From Bacteroidaceae bacterium (GTDB taxonomy: Bacteria; Bacteroidota; Bacteroidia; Bacteroidales; Bacteroidaceae), in assembly GCA_017464815.1 (NCBI GenBank), contig JAFTYI010000010.1, positions 1-40,777 of the forward strand: 40,777 nt of DNA, given 5' to 3'. The notes beneath the pieces are model-generated. The model was not told where the DNA came from and did no database searches. It saw only the letters and a list, made by a program, of their open reading frames with translations. Every line of letters begins with the position of its first letter. Within the stretch, counting starts at the first letter, position 1. Made by a program: the position numbers and the translations under genes. Positions 5,812 through 14,175 of this stretch are shown here, piece by piece.

Positions 5812-8421
5812 ATGAAAAAGACCTTGAAACTACTGTGCGCGTTGGCTGCTTTGCCTCTGGCGGAGACGGCCTTGGCGCAAGGGCGGATGATGCACACCAG
5901 CAAGCCGGATTCGGTTTACTTGATGTCGTACACTACGCCACGTGACAACTATCACTTGGGACTCCACTTTGCCTATAGCCCCGATGGGGAGAACTGGATG
6001 AGCATTGGCAACGGACGAAGCTACTTGAAGAGTGACTTCGGTTCGTGGGGCTCGCAAAAAAGGATGCTCACGCCGTGGGTGACGAAGGGACACGACGGAT
6101 GGTGGCACTGTGTGTGGAGTCTAGGCGAGGCTATGCCCGTGTTTGCCCACTCCTCCTCTCCTAACCTGACGGATTGGTATCGTCAGAGCTATCCTGACAC
6201 CAAGGGAATTTGCCAAAACCCCGTGCTGGCGACCGAGGGTAACAAGGGGGTGCTGACCTACACGTCGGAGGGAAAGCAATACCGCATGACCACAACCGAC
6301 TACAAGACGTGGACGGCTCCCGTGGAGGTGAACGTGGCAAAATCGGAGGCGAACACCTATCGCACCGTTGACTTGAACAGCCACTTGGGTGAAGTGAGCG
6401 GCAACGTGCAACGGGTGCCTTGGGCGGTGGTCGACCATTTGCTGAAGTATCACGAGCACCGCATCGTGAAGGAGCAACAGAATGGCGAGCAGGTGATGAT
6501 TCCTGCCCTCGAGGGGTTGAAGCCCGTGGAGGCGACTCTGACCTTGACAAGCCCTGTGAAGGCGAAGGCCATCAGCGATGAGTTGATTGGTGTCTTCTTC
6601 GAGGACATCAACTATGCGGCCGACGGAGGCATCTATGCCGAATTGGTGCAAAACCGTGGCTTCGAGTACGACCCTGAGGACACCCGTCGTCGTTGGGGAT
6701 GGGATCACAACTATGCCTGGAGCTTGAAGAACGCCACCGATGGCGACAAGTTTGAGATTGCTACGGCCGACCCCATCCACGAAAACAACAAGCACTATGC
6801 AGCGCTGACCATCAGCAAGCCGGGTGTGGCATTGGCCAACGATGGCTTCGACGGCATTGTGTTGAAGAAGGGCGACAAGTATGACCTCTCCCTGTGGGCG
6901 CGTCAGCTCGAGGGTAAGGGTGGAAAGCTCGCCGTGCGCCTGGTGGACGAGAATGGCACCGTTGTGGCTGAAAAGGCCCTCGCAGCACCTGCCACGGGCA
7001 AGTGGAAACAGATGAAGGCCGTGCTCGTTGCCAAGAGCGATGCCGACAAGGCTCAGTTGCAGGTGATTCCCTCAACGGTAGGCAAGGTGGGGCTCGACAT
7101 GGTGTCGCTCTTCCCGCAAAAGACCTTCAAGGGAAGAAAGAACGGTATGCGCCCCGACTTGGCTCAGATTCTTGCCGACATGAAGCCTCGCTTCGTGCGC
7201 TTCCCCGGCGGATGTGCCAGCCATGGCGACGGATTGGACAACATCTACCGGTGGGTGAACACCGTAGGCCCGCTTGAAGCTCGCAAGCCCATGCGCAACA
7301 TTTGGAACTATCACCAGTCGATGGGCCTTGGCTTCTATGAATACTTCCAATTCTGCGAGGACATTGGTGCCGAGCCGTTGCCCGTGCTTGCGGCTGGTGT
7401 GCCTTGCCAAAACTCTTCTGTGGGCGGACATGGCCAGCAGGGCGGAATCCCCATGGATGAGATGGATGAATACGTGGAGGAAATCCTCAACCTCATCGAG
7501 TGGGCAAATGGCGACCCGAAGAAGAGCAAGTGGGCAAAGATGCGTGCTGAGGCCGGACATCCGAAGCCTTTCAATCTGAAGTATTTGGGCATTGGAAATG
7601 AAGACCTTATCACGGATGTGTTCGAGGTGCGCTTCAAGATGATATTCGACGCGGTGAAGGAGAAATATCCCGAAATCACGGTTATCGGCACCGTAGGCCC
7701 CTTCTACGAGGGAAGCGACTACGAGGAGGGATGGGACTTGGCTACCCGCTACGAAGTGCCCATCGTGGACGAGCACTACTACAACACGCCCGGATGGTTC
7801 ATGAACAATCAGGACTACTACGACCGATATGACCGCTCGAAGAAGACGAAGGTGTACTTGGGCGAATATGCCACTCACATCGGCGGACGTGCCAGCAACT
7901 TGCAGACGGCTCTTTGCGACGCCCTTCATCTGACGAATGTGGAGCGTAATGGCGACGTGGTGGTGATGACCTCGTATGCTCCCCTGTTGGCCAAGGAGAG
8001 ACACACGCAATGGAATCCCGACCTCATCTACTTCAACAACAAGGAGGTGAAGCCCACCGTGGAGTACTTCGTGCAGAAACTCTTCAGCCTCAATAGTGGC
8101 GACGAATACCTCAGCGCCAAGCTCTCGGGCAAGGAGCTTTGGAATCAGGACATCCGCAAGCGTATCTCCCACTCCATCGTGCGCGATGAGGAGACGGGCG
8201 ACGTCATTGTAAAGCTCGTCAACCTCCTGCCCGCCGAGGTGAACATGGACATCGACCTCAGCGCCTTGGGCGAACAGATTGGCACGGCCAAGCGCACCAT
8301 CCTCACCGGCAAGGACATGAACGACCGACAGGCCCGTCCCGTGGAGGACACCATTGAGGTGAACGGCACACGCCTGCAACAGACGATGCCCGCCTACTCG
8401 CTCACCATCATCCGACTTTGA
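5812..8421 (+). CDS. secreted GH51 alpha-L-arabinofuranosidase with N-terminal propeller-like region (869 aa)
   Basis: The enzyme releases terminal L-arabinofuranose from arabinan or arabinoxylan side chains. Starting at ATG 5812 gives a clean signal peptide (MKKTLKLLCALAALPL...ALAQG); ATG 5803 is also possible. Residues 25-200 contain SPDGENW and SSSPNLTDWYRQSYP repeats like part of a GH43 beta-propeller, too short to be complete. A CBM4/9-like beta-sandwich (about 300-440) follows, then the catalytic barrel with RFPGGCASHGDG. Glu597 in GIGNED is the likely acid/base and Glu685 in LGEYA the likely nucleophile, with DEHYY between them. A C-terminal beta domain closes the chain. No SusC/SusD genes or sugar sensors are beside it, so it is not in an obvious polysaccharide utilisation locus here. 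It has its own promoter at 5737-5766. Confidence 0.92.
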   Translation: MKKTLKLLCALAALPLAETALAQGRMMHTSKPDSVYLMSYTTPRDNYHLGLHFAYSPDGENWMSIGNGRSYLKSDFGSWGSQKRMLTPWVTKGHDGWWHCVWSLGEAMPVFAHSSSPNLTDWYRQSYPDTKGICQNPVLATEGNKGVLTYTSEGKQYRMTTTDYKTWTAPVEVNVAKSEANTYRTVDLNSHLGEVSGNVQRVPWAVVDHLLKYHEHRIVKEQQNGEQVMIPALEGLKPVEATLTLTSPVKAKAISDELIGVFFEDINYAADGGIYAELVQNRGFEYDPEDTRRRWGWDHNYAWSLKNATDGDKFEIATADPIHENNKHYAALTISKPGVALANDGFDGIVLKKGDKYDLSLWARQLEGKGGKLAVRLVDENGTVVAEKALAAPATGKWKQMKAVLVAKSDADKAQLQVIPSTVGKVGLDMVSLFPQKTFKGRKNGMRPDLAQILADMKPRFVRFPGGCASHGDGLDNIYRWVNTVGPLEARKPMRNIWNYHQSMGLGFYEYFQFCEDIGAEPLPVLAAGVPCQNSSVGGHGQQGGIPMDEMDEYVEEILNLIEWANGDPKKSKWAKMRAEAGHPKPFNLKYLGIGNEDLITDVFEVRFKMIFDAVKEKYPEITVIGTVGPFYEGSDYEEGWDLATRYEVPIVDEHYYNTPGWFMNNQDYYDRYDRSKKTKVYLGEYATHIGGRASNLQTALCDALHLTNVERNGDVVVMTSYAPLLAKERHTQWNPDLIYFNNKEVKPTVEYFVQKLFSLNSGDEYLSAKLSGKELWNQDIRKRISHSIVRDEETGDVIVKLVNLLPAEVNMDIDLSALGEQIGTAKRTILTGKDMNDRQARPVEDTIEVNGTRLQQTMPAYSLTIIRL

Positions 8422-8439
8422 AAAGGGGGCAAAAGAGCT

Positions 8440-8534
8440 AAGGTCAAAGGTTAATCCTACCTTAAGCCAAGGTTAATCCTGCCTTATCCCAAGGTTAAGC
8501 CTGCCTTATCCCAAGGTTAAGGTTTGTTAAGGAT
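8440..8534. repeat. 22-bp tandem repeat array A (family AAGGTTAA)
   Basis: AAGGTTAA recurs at 8447, 8469, 8491 and 8513, exactly 22 bp apart. The complete unit reads AAGGTTAAKCCTGCCTTA plus four bases. It lies 19 bp past the GH51 stop. The almost identical unit occurs in array B at 29.85 kb. Each unit contains inverted halves (AAGGTTAA and CCTTA), so it can form small stems. The rest of the 318-bp gap holds A/T- and C-rich filler and a -7 box at 8696. Confidence 0.85.
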
Positions 8535-8695
8535 TCAAGGATAAAGCGTGAAGCCCCTCCCGAACAGGTGGCCGAGGCCGAAAAAGGGGAAGCAGAGAAG
8601 GAATCTGCTGCCCCTTTTTCCCTTTTTATCCGTCCCTTTTCCCTTTTTCTGCTTTTTCTTGTTCAACAAAGTGCCGTTTTCTCATGTTTTTGAAG

Positions 8696-8703
8696 TAACT
8701 TTG
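8696..8703 (+). promoter_or_regulatory. -7 box (TAACTTTG) for the phospholipase D gene
   Basis: TAACTTTG fits TAnnTTTG and lies 37 bp before the GTG start. I see no good -33 TTTG at the normal distance. Confidence 0.45.
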
Positions 8704-8739
8704 CGGCTCGTTTGATGAAACATAATATGTAGAAAGATT

Positions 8740-10002
8740 GTGAGACGACAGATAAAGACCTTGCTATTAATCCTCCTGTTGGCGCTTCCTTCCCTATCGC
8801 AAGCAGCCGATGGTGTACACAGTGATTCGCTCATGATGGCCTACCTCCGAAGCCAAGGAGTCGCCATCACTCATGGCAATCGGGTGCGCCTGCTCAAGAG
8901 CGGTGAAGAGAAGTTCGACGACCTTTTCGTGGCCATCCGGAAGGCCAAGCACTATATCCACCTCGAATACTTCAACTTCCGCAACGACTCCATTGCAGCC
9001 CTCCTGTTTGCCGAGTTGGACAAGAAGGTGCACGAGGGAGTGAAGGTGCGCGCCATGTTTGATGCCTTCGGCAACTGGAGCAACAACAAGCCTCTGAAGA
9101 AGAAGCACCTGAAGGAGCTGGCCAAGCGCGGCATCGAGATTGTGAAATTCGACCCGCTGAACTTCCCCTTCATCGGCGATTTCATGAGTCGCGACCATCG
9201 GAAGATTGTCATCATCGACGGACAGACGGCTTACACGGGAGGCATGAACGTGGCCGACTACTACATTGAAGGGCTTCCCGCTTTTGGCGATTGGCGCGAC
9301 ATGCACATGCGCATCGAAGGGCCGGCCGTGGACGAGTTGCAACGCATCTTCCTCACCATGTGGGAAAAGGCCACCGACGAACGCTTGACGGACAGCATCT
9401 ATTACTTCCCGTCGAAGAGTGATAGTTTGCACGTGGAGGGCACGGTGGACGGAGTCACCATAGGCATCGTTGACCGTGTGCCACGCAAGACGCCGAAGCT
9501 GATGCGCGAGGCATACGCCCATGCCATCCTGTCCGCCGAGGAGAAGATTGAGCTTATCAACCCCTACTTCGTGCCCACCCGCACCGTGCGTCGTGCGTTG
9601 AGGAAAGCGGTAAAGAAGGGAGTGGACGTGCAGGTGATGGTGTCGGTGAAGAGCGACATCCCCATTACGCCCGACGCCTCGATGCACGTAGCTCGCCAAT
9701 TGGACAAGTGTGGCGCCACCATCTATCAATTCGAAGGTGGCTTTCACCACTCAAAGATAATGATGGTGGACGACAAGTTTTGCACCGTAGGCTCCACCAA
9801 TCTCAATAGTCGGAGCCTCCGCTACGACTATGAGGTGAATGCTTTCATCTTTGACCCCCGCGTCACAGGCGAGCTTTCGGAGGTCTTCAATGCCGACAAG
9901 CAACAGAGCACCATCATGACCGATGAAAACTGGAAAGAGCGCTCGCGTTGGCACCGCTTCATCGGCTGGTTCTCAAACCTGATACTGACGCCATTCCTTT
10001 GA
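8740..10002 (+). CDS. phospholipase D / cardiolipin synthase family protein (420 aa)
   Basis: Two HKD motifs define a complete PLD-fold catalytic pair: H153-x-K155-(x4)-D160 in HRKIVIIDG and H337-x-K339-(x4)-D344 in HSKIMMVDD, each followed by a GG/GSxNxxxRS segment. Bacterial enzymes of this build condense phosphatidylglycerol to cardiolipin, using a phosphohistidine intermediate. The N-terminus (RRQIKTLLLILLLALPSLSQA) looks like a cleavable signal peptide instead of the usual two membrane helices of ClsA. The protein may therefore act in the periplasm or be a different PLD-type hydrolase. The only workable start is GTG at 8740; in-frame ATGs are missing upstream. The gene ends 14 bp before the 9-bp repeat array that precedes ispE. 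Confidence 0.85.
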   Translation: MRRQIKTLLLILLLALPSLSQAADGVHSDSLMMAYLRSQGVAITHGNRVRLLKSGEEKFDDLFVAIRKAKHYIHLEYFNFRNDSIAALLFAELDKKVHEGVKVRAMFDAFGNWSNNKPLKKKHLKELAKRGIEIVKFDPLNFPFIGDFMSRDHRKIVIIDGQTAYTGGMNVADYYIEGLPAFGDWRDMHMRIEGPAVDELQRIFLTMWEKATDERLTDSIYYFPSKSDSLHVEGTVDGVTIGIVDRVPRKTPKLMREAYAHAILSAEEKIELINPYFVPTRTVRRALRKAVKKGVDVQVMVSVKSDIPITPDASMHVARQLDKCGATIYQFEGGFHHSKIMMVDDKFCTVGSTNLNSRSLRYDYEVNAFIFDPRVTGELSEVFNADKQQSTIMTDENWKERSRWHRFIGWFSNLILTPFL

Positions 10003-10016
10003 TGGGGAGATGGTGT

Positions 10017-10079
10017 TGTAGAAGTTTTGGACAATCTAGAAGTTCTAGAAAATCTAGAGAATCTAGAAAATCTAGAAAA
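10017..10079 (+). repeat. 9-bp tandem array 9a (unit AATCTAGAA)
   Basis: TCTAGA occurs at 10035, 10044, 10053, 10062 and 10071, exactly 9 bp apart. Two degenerate units (TGTAGA at 10017, TTTGGA at 10026) stay in phase. The array starts 15 bp after the upstream stop codon and ends 43 bp before ispE. It therefore occupies the intercistronic region and would be transcribed as AAUCUAGAA repeats if the two genes are co-transcribed. Confidence 0.85.
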
Positions 10080-10122
10080 AGAAACAAAAAAAACAGAAAA
10101 TCAAAAAAAACAATAGTCAATT

Positions 10123-10992
10123 ATGATAATCTTCCCCAATGCAAAAATCAACCTCGGCTTGAACGTCGTAGAGCGTCGCCCGGATGGTTACCACAACTTG
10201 GAAACGGTCTTCTACCCCATTCCTTTGCAGGATATATTGGAAGTGACCACCTTTGACGAAGCGCCCGGGCAGGTAGTGCCTGAAGGAGCCGATGTGGTGC
10301 TTCATGCCGGAGGCATTGCCATTGCAGGCGAGTCAGAAGATAACCTGGTGGTGAAGGCCTATCGCTTGCTGAAGGCTGAGTTTGAACTTCCGCCTGTGCA
10401 TATTCACATTTTCAAGCACATCCCCTCGGGTGCAGGCTTGGGAGGAGGTTCGGCCGATGCCACCTTCATGCTTCGTCTGTTGCGCGAGAAGTTTTCGCTT
10501 CCGCTCACCGATGATGAGTTGGAGGAGCGTGCCGCCCGCTTGGGAGCCGATTGTGCCTTTTTCGTGCGCAACACGCCCGCCTTTGCCACGGGCATAGGAA
10601 ACATCTTCACTCCCCTGCCCGACCTTTCGTTGAGGGGCTATCGCATCCTGTTGGTGAAGCCCGATATATTCGTCTCCACCCGCGATGCTTTCTCTCTCAT
10701 CCGTCCTCATAAACCGGTGCGTCCGTTGACCGAGATTGCTTCCCTTCCCGTCAACCAATGGCGCGAAGCCGGCATGTGCAACGATTTCGAAGAGAGCGTC
10801 TTTGCCAAGCATCCGGCCATTGGCGACATCAAGGAGCAGATTTATGAATTGGGAGCCGAGTATGCGGCCATGTCGGGTAGCGGTTCGTCGCTCTTCGGCC
10901 TTTTCTCTGAAGGGGCAGCTTTGCCCGATGTGGATGCTTTGCAGAAGATGTTTCCCGGTAGCTTTTGTTGGCATAGCCAATTGGAGGTGTAG
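10123..10992 (+). CDS. ispE: 4-diphosphocytidyl-2-C-methyl-D-erythritol kinase
   Basis: IspE phosphorylates CDP-ME at the 2-hydroxyl with ATP, the fourth step of the MEP pathway to isoprenoid precursors, in the cytoplasm. It is a GHMP kinase of typical length (289 aa). The N-terminal AKINLGLNV motif has Lys8, the ATP loop PSGAGLGGGSADA is at residues 101-113, and Asp143 sits in LGADCAFF. The C-terminal MSGSGSSLFGLF glycine loop is also present. It starts at ATG 10123, preceded by an A-rich stretch after the 9-bp array. The sequence around the stop codon is duplicated (AGCCAATTGGAGGTGT / AGCCAATAGGAGGTGT, 16 bp apart), a small recent tandem duplication. Confidence 0.95.
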   Translation: MIIFPNAKINLGLNVVERRPDGYHNLETVFYPIPLQDILEVTTFDEAPGQVVPEGADVVLHAGGIAIAGESEDNLVVKAYRLLKAEFELPPVHIHIFKHIPSGAGLGGGSADATFMLRLLREKFSLPLTDDELEERAARLGADCAFFVRNTPAFATGIGNIFTPLPDLSLRGYRILLVKPDIFVSTRDAFSLIRPHKPVRPLTEIASLPVNQWREAGMCNDFEESVFAKHPAIGDIKEQIYELGAEYAAMSGSGSSLFGLFSEGAALPDVDALQKMFPGSFCWHSQLEV

Positions 10993-11008
10993 CCAATAGG
11001 AGGTGTAG
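10975..11008. repeat. 16-bp direct duplication across the ispE stop
   Basis: AGCCAATTGGAGGTGT at 10975-10990 is repeated with one mismatch at 10991-11006. The first copy encodes the last residues of IspE. The duplication changes nothing upstream and probably arose by slippage. Confidence 0.7.
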
Positions 11009-11122
11009 CACCTGTGGTGGGGATTGGGCGAAGAAAGTGCGCATCGCCTTGTGTCTCATTTGCTGGATTCGTCGATGATTCACGGGTGTTTGTCGATAAA
11101 TCCATAAAAATGTGATGATTTT

Positions 11123-11154
11123 TTTGGGACAAAGAACAGAAATGTATATTTTTG
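11123..11154 (+). promoter_or_regulatory. promoter of the structured RNA
   Basis: TTTG at 11123-11126, 20 bp, then TATTTTTG at 11147-11154: a near-ideal Bacteroidetes promoter. Transcription should begin near 11161. Confidence 0.7.
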
Positions 11155-11160
11155 CCTCAC

Positions 11161-11347
11161 CGTATGTGTGAATACGGCCGTTCGTTTCAAGTTTTTATAA
11201 CGAAATCTCTCATCTTGCAAACTATGGTTTTTATCGTAAGGTTTTAAGTAAGGTTGTGTGAATTTGTATTGTAGTTTGCATAGAGGACGCTCTACCCAGG
11301 GACAAGATGTGAATCTCCTCCCGTGTATGGCGTCCTCTGCTTTTTTA
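11161..11347 (+). ncRNA. candidate structured RNA of about 185 nt with its own promoter and terminator
   Basis: No ORF is credible here. The stretch begins 7 bp after a good promoter and contains four stems in order. These are CGTAT/ATACG (11161-11176), TTCGTT/AACGAA (near 11180-11204), TGCAAACTA/TAGTTTGCA (11216-11280) and AGAGGACGC/GCGTCCTCT (11282-11338). The last is followed by GCTTTTTTAAT, a rho-independent terminator. The next gene (sensor kinase) begins 50 bp later. It may be a trans-acting small RNA, perhaps of the 6S-like or Bacteroidales-1 type in size and layout, or an attenuating leader of the kinase operon. The family match is not proven. Confidence 0.6.
11282..11347 (+). terminator. 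rho-independent terminator of the candidate RNA
   Basis: The 9-bp stem AGAGGACGC/GCGTCCTCT encloses a partly paired interior and is followed at once by GCTTTTTT. Nothing upstream but the structured RNA can use it. Confidence 0.7.
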
Positions 11348-11396
11348 ATAATCATGAAAACTGAGTGACAACATATATAAAAAATAGGTATATTGT

Positions 11397-12491
11397 ATGA
11401 CAGACAGACAAAAGTTATTGAACAACCCTCGCCTGTTGGAGGTGTTGATTCACGTCACGGCATGGTTGCTGATATTCGGGTTTCCGTTGGCCCTTATGGA
11501 GTATGGCAGCTTTGTCAAGTGGGATGGCATTGATTATTTGCGCCACCTGCGTATGCCGTTGGCTTTTGGTGTGGTGTTTTATGCCAACTACATCTGGCTG
11601 ATTACCAACGACCTGTTCGGGCGTGGGTGGAAGAAGTTTCTCTTCTGCAACGTCCTGTTGGTGTTGTCGATGGGATTGTTGGTGCATTTGTCGTGGGAGT
11701 GGTTGTATGCCCCTGCCTTTCATCATCCGCCTCGCATGCGCCCCGATGGCAACATGCCTCCGCCTCGTGTGTTGTTCTATTTCCGCGATGTGGTGATGCT
11801 GGGCTTCACCGTGGCATTGGCCGTGGTCATTCGCCTGAGTCGCGAGTGGCACAAGGCCGATGAGGCGCGTCGGGAGGCCGAGAATGCCCGCACCGATGCC
11901 GAGTTGAAGACGTTGCGCAACCAGCTCAGCCCTCATTTCCTGTTGAACACATTGAACAATATCTATGCCCTTATTGCCTTTGATTCCGAAAAGGCCCAGT
12001 TGGCCGTGTTGGAGTTGGGCAAGATGTTGCGCCACATGCTTTACGACAATCACCAGAAGTTCGTTTCCCTGCAAAGCGAAGCCGACTTTATCCACAACTA
12101 CGTTGAACTGATGCGCTTGCGCCTGCCTCGTGAAGTGGAGGTGGAGGTGGATATCCAAGTGCATCCCGAACGCGACACCCGGATTGCTCCCTTGATATTC
12201 ATCTCCTTGATAGAGAACGCCTTCAAGCATGGCATAAGCTCCACCGAGCGTAGCTTTGTCACCATCGGTTTGAAGGAGGAGAGTGACGGTGTCCATTGCA
12301 TCATCCGCAACAGCAATTTCCCCAAGAGCAGCACCGACAAGAGCGGGAGCGGCATAGGCCTCGAGCAGGTGAAGCGCCGCCTGAGATTGCTCTATCCCCA
12401 GCAATATGAGTGGCACTATGGCCCCACTGGTGATGAGGAGGGATGTTATGTGTCGGACTTGAAGATTTTTTTTGAAAAACAATTGAAATAA
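11397..12491 (+). CDS. LytS/YehU-type sensor histidine kinase (364 aa)
   Basis: A membrane sensor kinase of the His_kinase (PF06580) type. Four hydrophobic segments (about residues 15-35, 52-70, 81-101 and 128-147) anchor it. A His-rich loop (FHHPPRMRPDGNMPPPR) lies between segments 3 and 4 and might sense a ligand or metal. A short coiled coil (150-172) leads to the phosphoacceptor His180 in LSPHFLLNTLNNIYAL. The ATP-binding N-box is ENAFKHG (Asn274) and the G-box is SGSGIGLEQVKRRL. It should autophosphorylate His180 and pass the phosphate to the LytTR regulator encoded 15 bp downstream. The signal is unknown. Confidence 0.9.
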   Translation: MTDRQKLLNNPRLLEVLIHVTAWLLIFGFPLALMEYGSFVKWDGIDYLRHLRMPLAFGVVFYANYIWLITNDLFGRGWKKFLFCNVLLVLSMGLLVHLSWEWLYAPAFHHPPRMRPDGNMPPPRVLFYFRDVVMLGFTVALAVVIRLSREWHKADEARREAENARTDAELKTLRNQLSPHFLLNTLNNIYALIAFDSEKAQLAVLELGKMLRHMLYDNHQKFVSLQSEADFIHNYVELMRLRLPREVEVEVDIQVHPERDTRIAPLIFISLIENAFKHGISSTERSFVTIGLKEESDGVHCIIRNSNFPKSSTDKSGSGIGLEQVKRRLRLLYPQQYEWHYGPTGDEEGCYVSDLKIFFEKQLK

Positions 12492-12506
12492 TCCGAGTGA
12501 AAATAT

Positions 12507-13232
12507 ATGATACTGAATTGTGCCATTGTCGATGACGAGCCATTGGCGCTCGACCTGTTGGAGAGCTACGTGCGGAAAACCTCTTTTCTGAACCTCGTCG
12601 GGCGCTACTCCAGTGCCGTGTCAGCCATGTCGGAGATTCATCAGAGGAAGGTGGATTTGTTGTTTCTCGACATACAGATGCCGGGGATGGACGGATTGGA
12701 GTTTGCCAAAACGTTGCAGCACGCCGACATGCGGGTGGTCTTCACCACCGCCTTCAGCCAATATGCGATTGACGGGTTTCGGGTGAAGGCATTGGATTAC
12801 CTGCTCAAGCCCATCAGCTACCAAGCCTTCACCGAGGCTTCCGAGCGGGCTCTCGAGTGGTTCCGCTTGAAGCAAGGTGAAGCCACCGAAGCCGAATCCG
12901 GTCAACCCGATGACTGCATCTTTGTGAAAAGCGAATACAAATTGTTGCAAATCCAATTGAGTAAAATACTTTACATTGAAGGGCTGAAGGACTACGTGAA
13001 AATCTACACCGAGGACAATCCGCGCCCCATCCTTTCCCTCTCCAGCATGAAGGCCATGGAGGAGCGCTTGCCTGCCGACCGTTTCTTGCGCGTGCATCGC
13101 TCGTTCATTGTGCAGAAGGGGAAGGTGCGTGTCGTCGACCGCGGGCGCATCATCTTCGGCAACGTCAGCATCCCCGTCTCGGACAGCTACAAACAGGAGT
13201 GGGCTGCCTTCCTTAGCGGACATTCGTTGTGA
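12507..13232 (+). CDS. LytTR-family response regulator (241 aa)
   Basis: Partner of the kinase upstream, with a 15-bp gap that indicates one operon. The receiver domain (residues 1-120) is complete: acidic pair D9/D10, phosphoacceptor Asp55 in LLFLDIQMPGMDG, Thr80, and Lys101 in YLLKPI. The LytTR DNA-binding domain (about 140-238) has the LLQIQLSKILYIEGLKDYV start and the RFLRVHRSFIV strand that contacts DNA. Such regulators bind pairs of direct repeats upstream of target genes. No target site is obvious nearby. Confidence 0.93.
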   Translation: MILNCAIVDDEPLALDLLESYVRKTSFLNLVGRYSSAVSAMSEIHQRKVDLLFLDIQMPGMDGLEFAKTLQHADMRVVFTTAFSQYAIDGFRVKALDYLLKPISYQAFTEASERALEWFRLKQGEATEAESGQPDDCIFVKSEYKLLQIQLSKILYIEGLKDYVKIYTEDNPRPILSLSSMKAMEERLPADRFLRVHRSFIVQKGKVRVVDRGRIIFGNVSIPVSDSYKQEWAAFLSGHSL

Positions 13233-13239
13233 AAAAAAA

Positions 13240-13271
13240 GGGGGGGAAGTGGGAGCCTCCCACCCCCCCCC
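13240..13271. terminator. G/C-run hairpin after the two-component operon
   Basis: A8G8 is followed by GTGGGAGCCTCCCAC and then C9, giving a long G:C stem. The U-tract expected for termination lies on the minus strand (T8 after the C-G stem), so on the plus strand it is an atypical terminator. The homopolymer runs are also likely slippage sites. Confidence 0.45.
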
Positions 13272-13296
13272 TCTGAAAAATACCTATAGTTAGCGA

Positions 13297-13327
13297 TTGC
13301 ATATCTCCCCCGAATGACGTACCTTTG
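13297..13327 (+). promoter_or_regulatory. promoter of the hemerythrin-regulator operon
   Basis: TTG at 13297-13299 and TACCTTTG at 13320-13327, with a 20-bp spacing, fit the Bacteroidetes consensus. The hemerythrin start codon is 42 bp downstream. Confidence 0.6.
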
Positions 13328-13368
13328 CCGACGTATTTTTATTTTAGATAATGTGAAGACCCTTTTAT

Positions 13369-14175
13369 ATGGACAATGCTATTAACAAATATCGCTTGAC
13401 CGACCGGTTGAGCGACCTCATTCGCGACGATTACCGCATCTTGCAGGTGATGAGCCGCTTTGGCCTTCCCTTGGGCTTTGGTGACAAAAGCGTGCAAGAG
13501 GTTTGTGCCGCCCATGGCGTGGATGGCTACACGTTTCTGGCCGTGGCCAACTTCATGCAGGAGGAGGACGAGCAGGTGCACACCGACGTGGAGAATCTCT
13601 CCATCCCCTGCATGATGGACTATCTGAAGCGGGCCCATAGCTATTACCTCGACTTCTGCCTGCCCGCCATCCGTCATAAGCTGATTGAAGCCATCAACAG
13701 CCCTGCCAATCATCAGGTGGCTTTCCTCATACAGAAGTTCTTCGATGAATATGCCGCCGAGGTGCGCGAGCACATGGAGTTTGAAAACCGCCATGAATTC
13801 CACTACGTGAACAGCTTGATGCAAGGCGATGTGGAGGCAGCCGAGCGCATCACCCACGAGGCTTGTCCCATGAAGGCGTTGGTCCGCAAAGATGGCCAGG
13901 GAGCCCCCGTCAGTGTCTATCACGCCGGTGAACACAGCAACATCCTGCTCTTCACCCGCCAACATGCCTTGCAACACAAGCAGATTGACAGTAAACTCTC
14001 CGAATTGAAAAACATCATCATCAAATATTATCCTGCCTCGCAGGACAACCACCTGCTGAACGCCGTGCTGTTCGACATCTTCATTTGTGAAGAGGACTTG
14101 GCCCTGCATTGCCGCATCGAGGATTGCCTCTTTGTGCCAGCCGTGCGTCTGTTGGAGAAAACGTGTGGATTATGA
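13369..14175 (+). CDS. hemerythrin-like domain protein (268 aa)
   Basis: The likely role is sensing or handling O2, NO or damaged iron centres through a non-haem di-iron site. Residues 15-62 resemble the short N-terminal region of ScdA/YtfE repair proteins. The rest is a four-helix bundle with histidine/glutamate pairs where hemerythrin needs them: H90, H103, the EVREHMEFE helix (E131, H135, E139), the EHSNILLF..QH helix (H189, H199) and HCRIED (H247, E251). It lacks the cysteine pair typical of RIC proteins in its N-terminal part (only C46). The final ATGA overlaps the start of the LuxR-type regulator, so the two are translationally coupled and probably form one signalling unit. Confidence 0.82.
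   Translation: MDNAINKYRLTDRLSDLIRDDYRILQVMSRFGLPLGFGDKSVQEVCAAHGVDGYTFLAVANFMQEEDEQVHTDVENLSIPCMMDYLKRAHSYYLDFCLPAIRHKLIEAINSPANHQVAFLIQKFFDEYAAEVREHMEFENRHEFHYVNSLMQGDVEAAERITHEACPMKALVRKDGQGAPVSVYHAGEHSNILLFTRQHALQHKQIDSKLSELKNIIIKYYPASQDNHLLNAVLFDIFICEEDLALHCRIEDCLFVPAVRLLEKTCGL

Noticed and set aside
7072-8379. Long open frame antisense to the GH51 gene (435 codons)
   Set aside because: It is a codon-bias shadow: low-complexity His/Val/Leu-rich translation, no motif, and the sense strand has clear enzyme domains.
8440-8534. CRISPR array
   Set aside because: The 22-bp units are joined directly with no unique spacers of 28-40 bp and no cas genes are present in the window. The same holds for the arrays at 29.85, 33.64 and 40.5 kb.
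11161-11347. Firm call of 6S RNA
   Set aside because: The length fits, but the series of separate stems is not the long rod with a central bubble expected of 6S RNA, and no covariance search could be run. It is reported only as a structured RNA candidate.
14109-14171. N-terminal extension of the LuxR-type regulator
   Set aside because: It lies wholly inside the hemerythrin gene in another frame. The ATGA overlap at 14172 is the normal translational-coupling layout.
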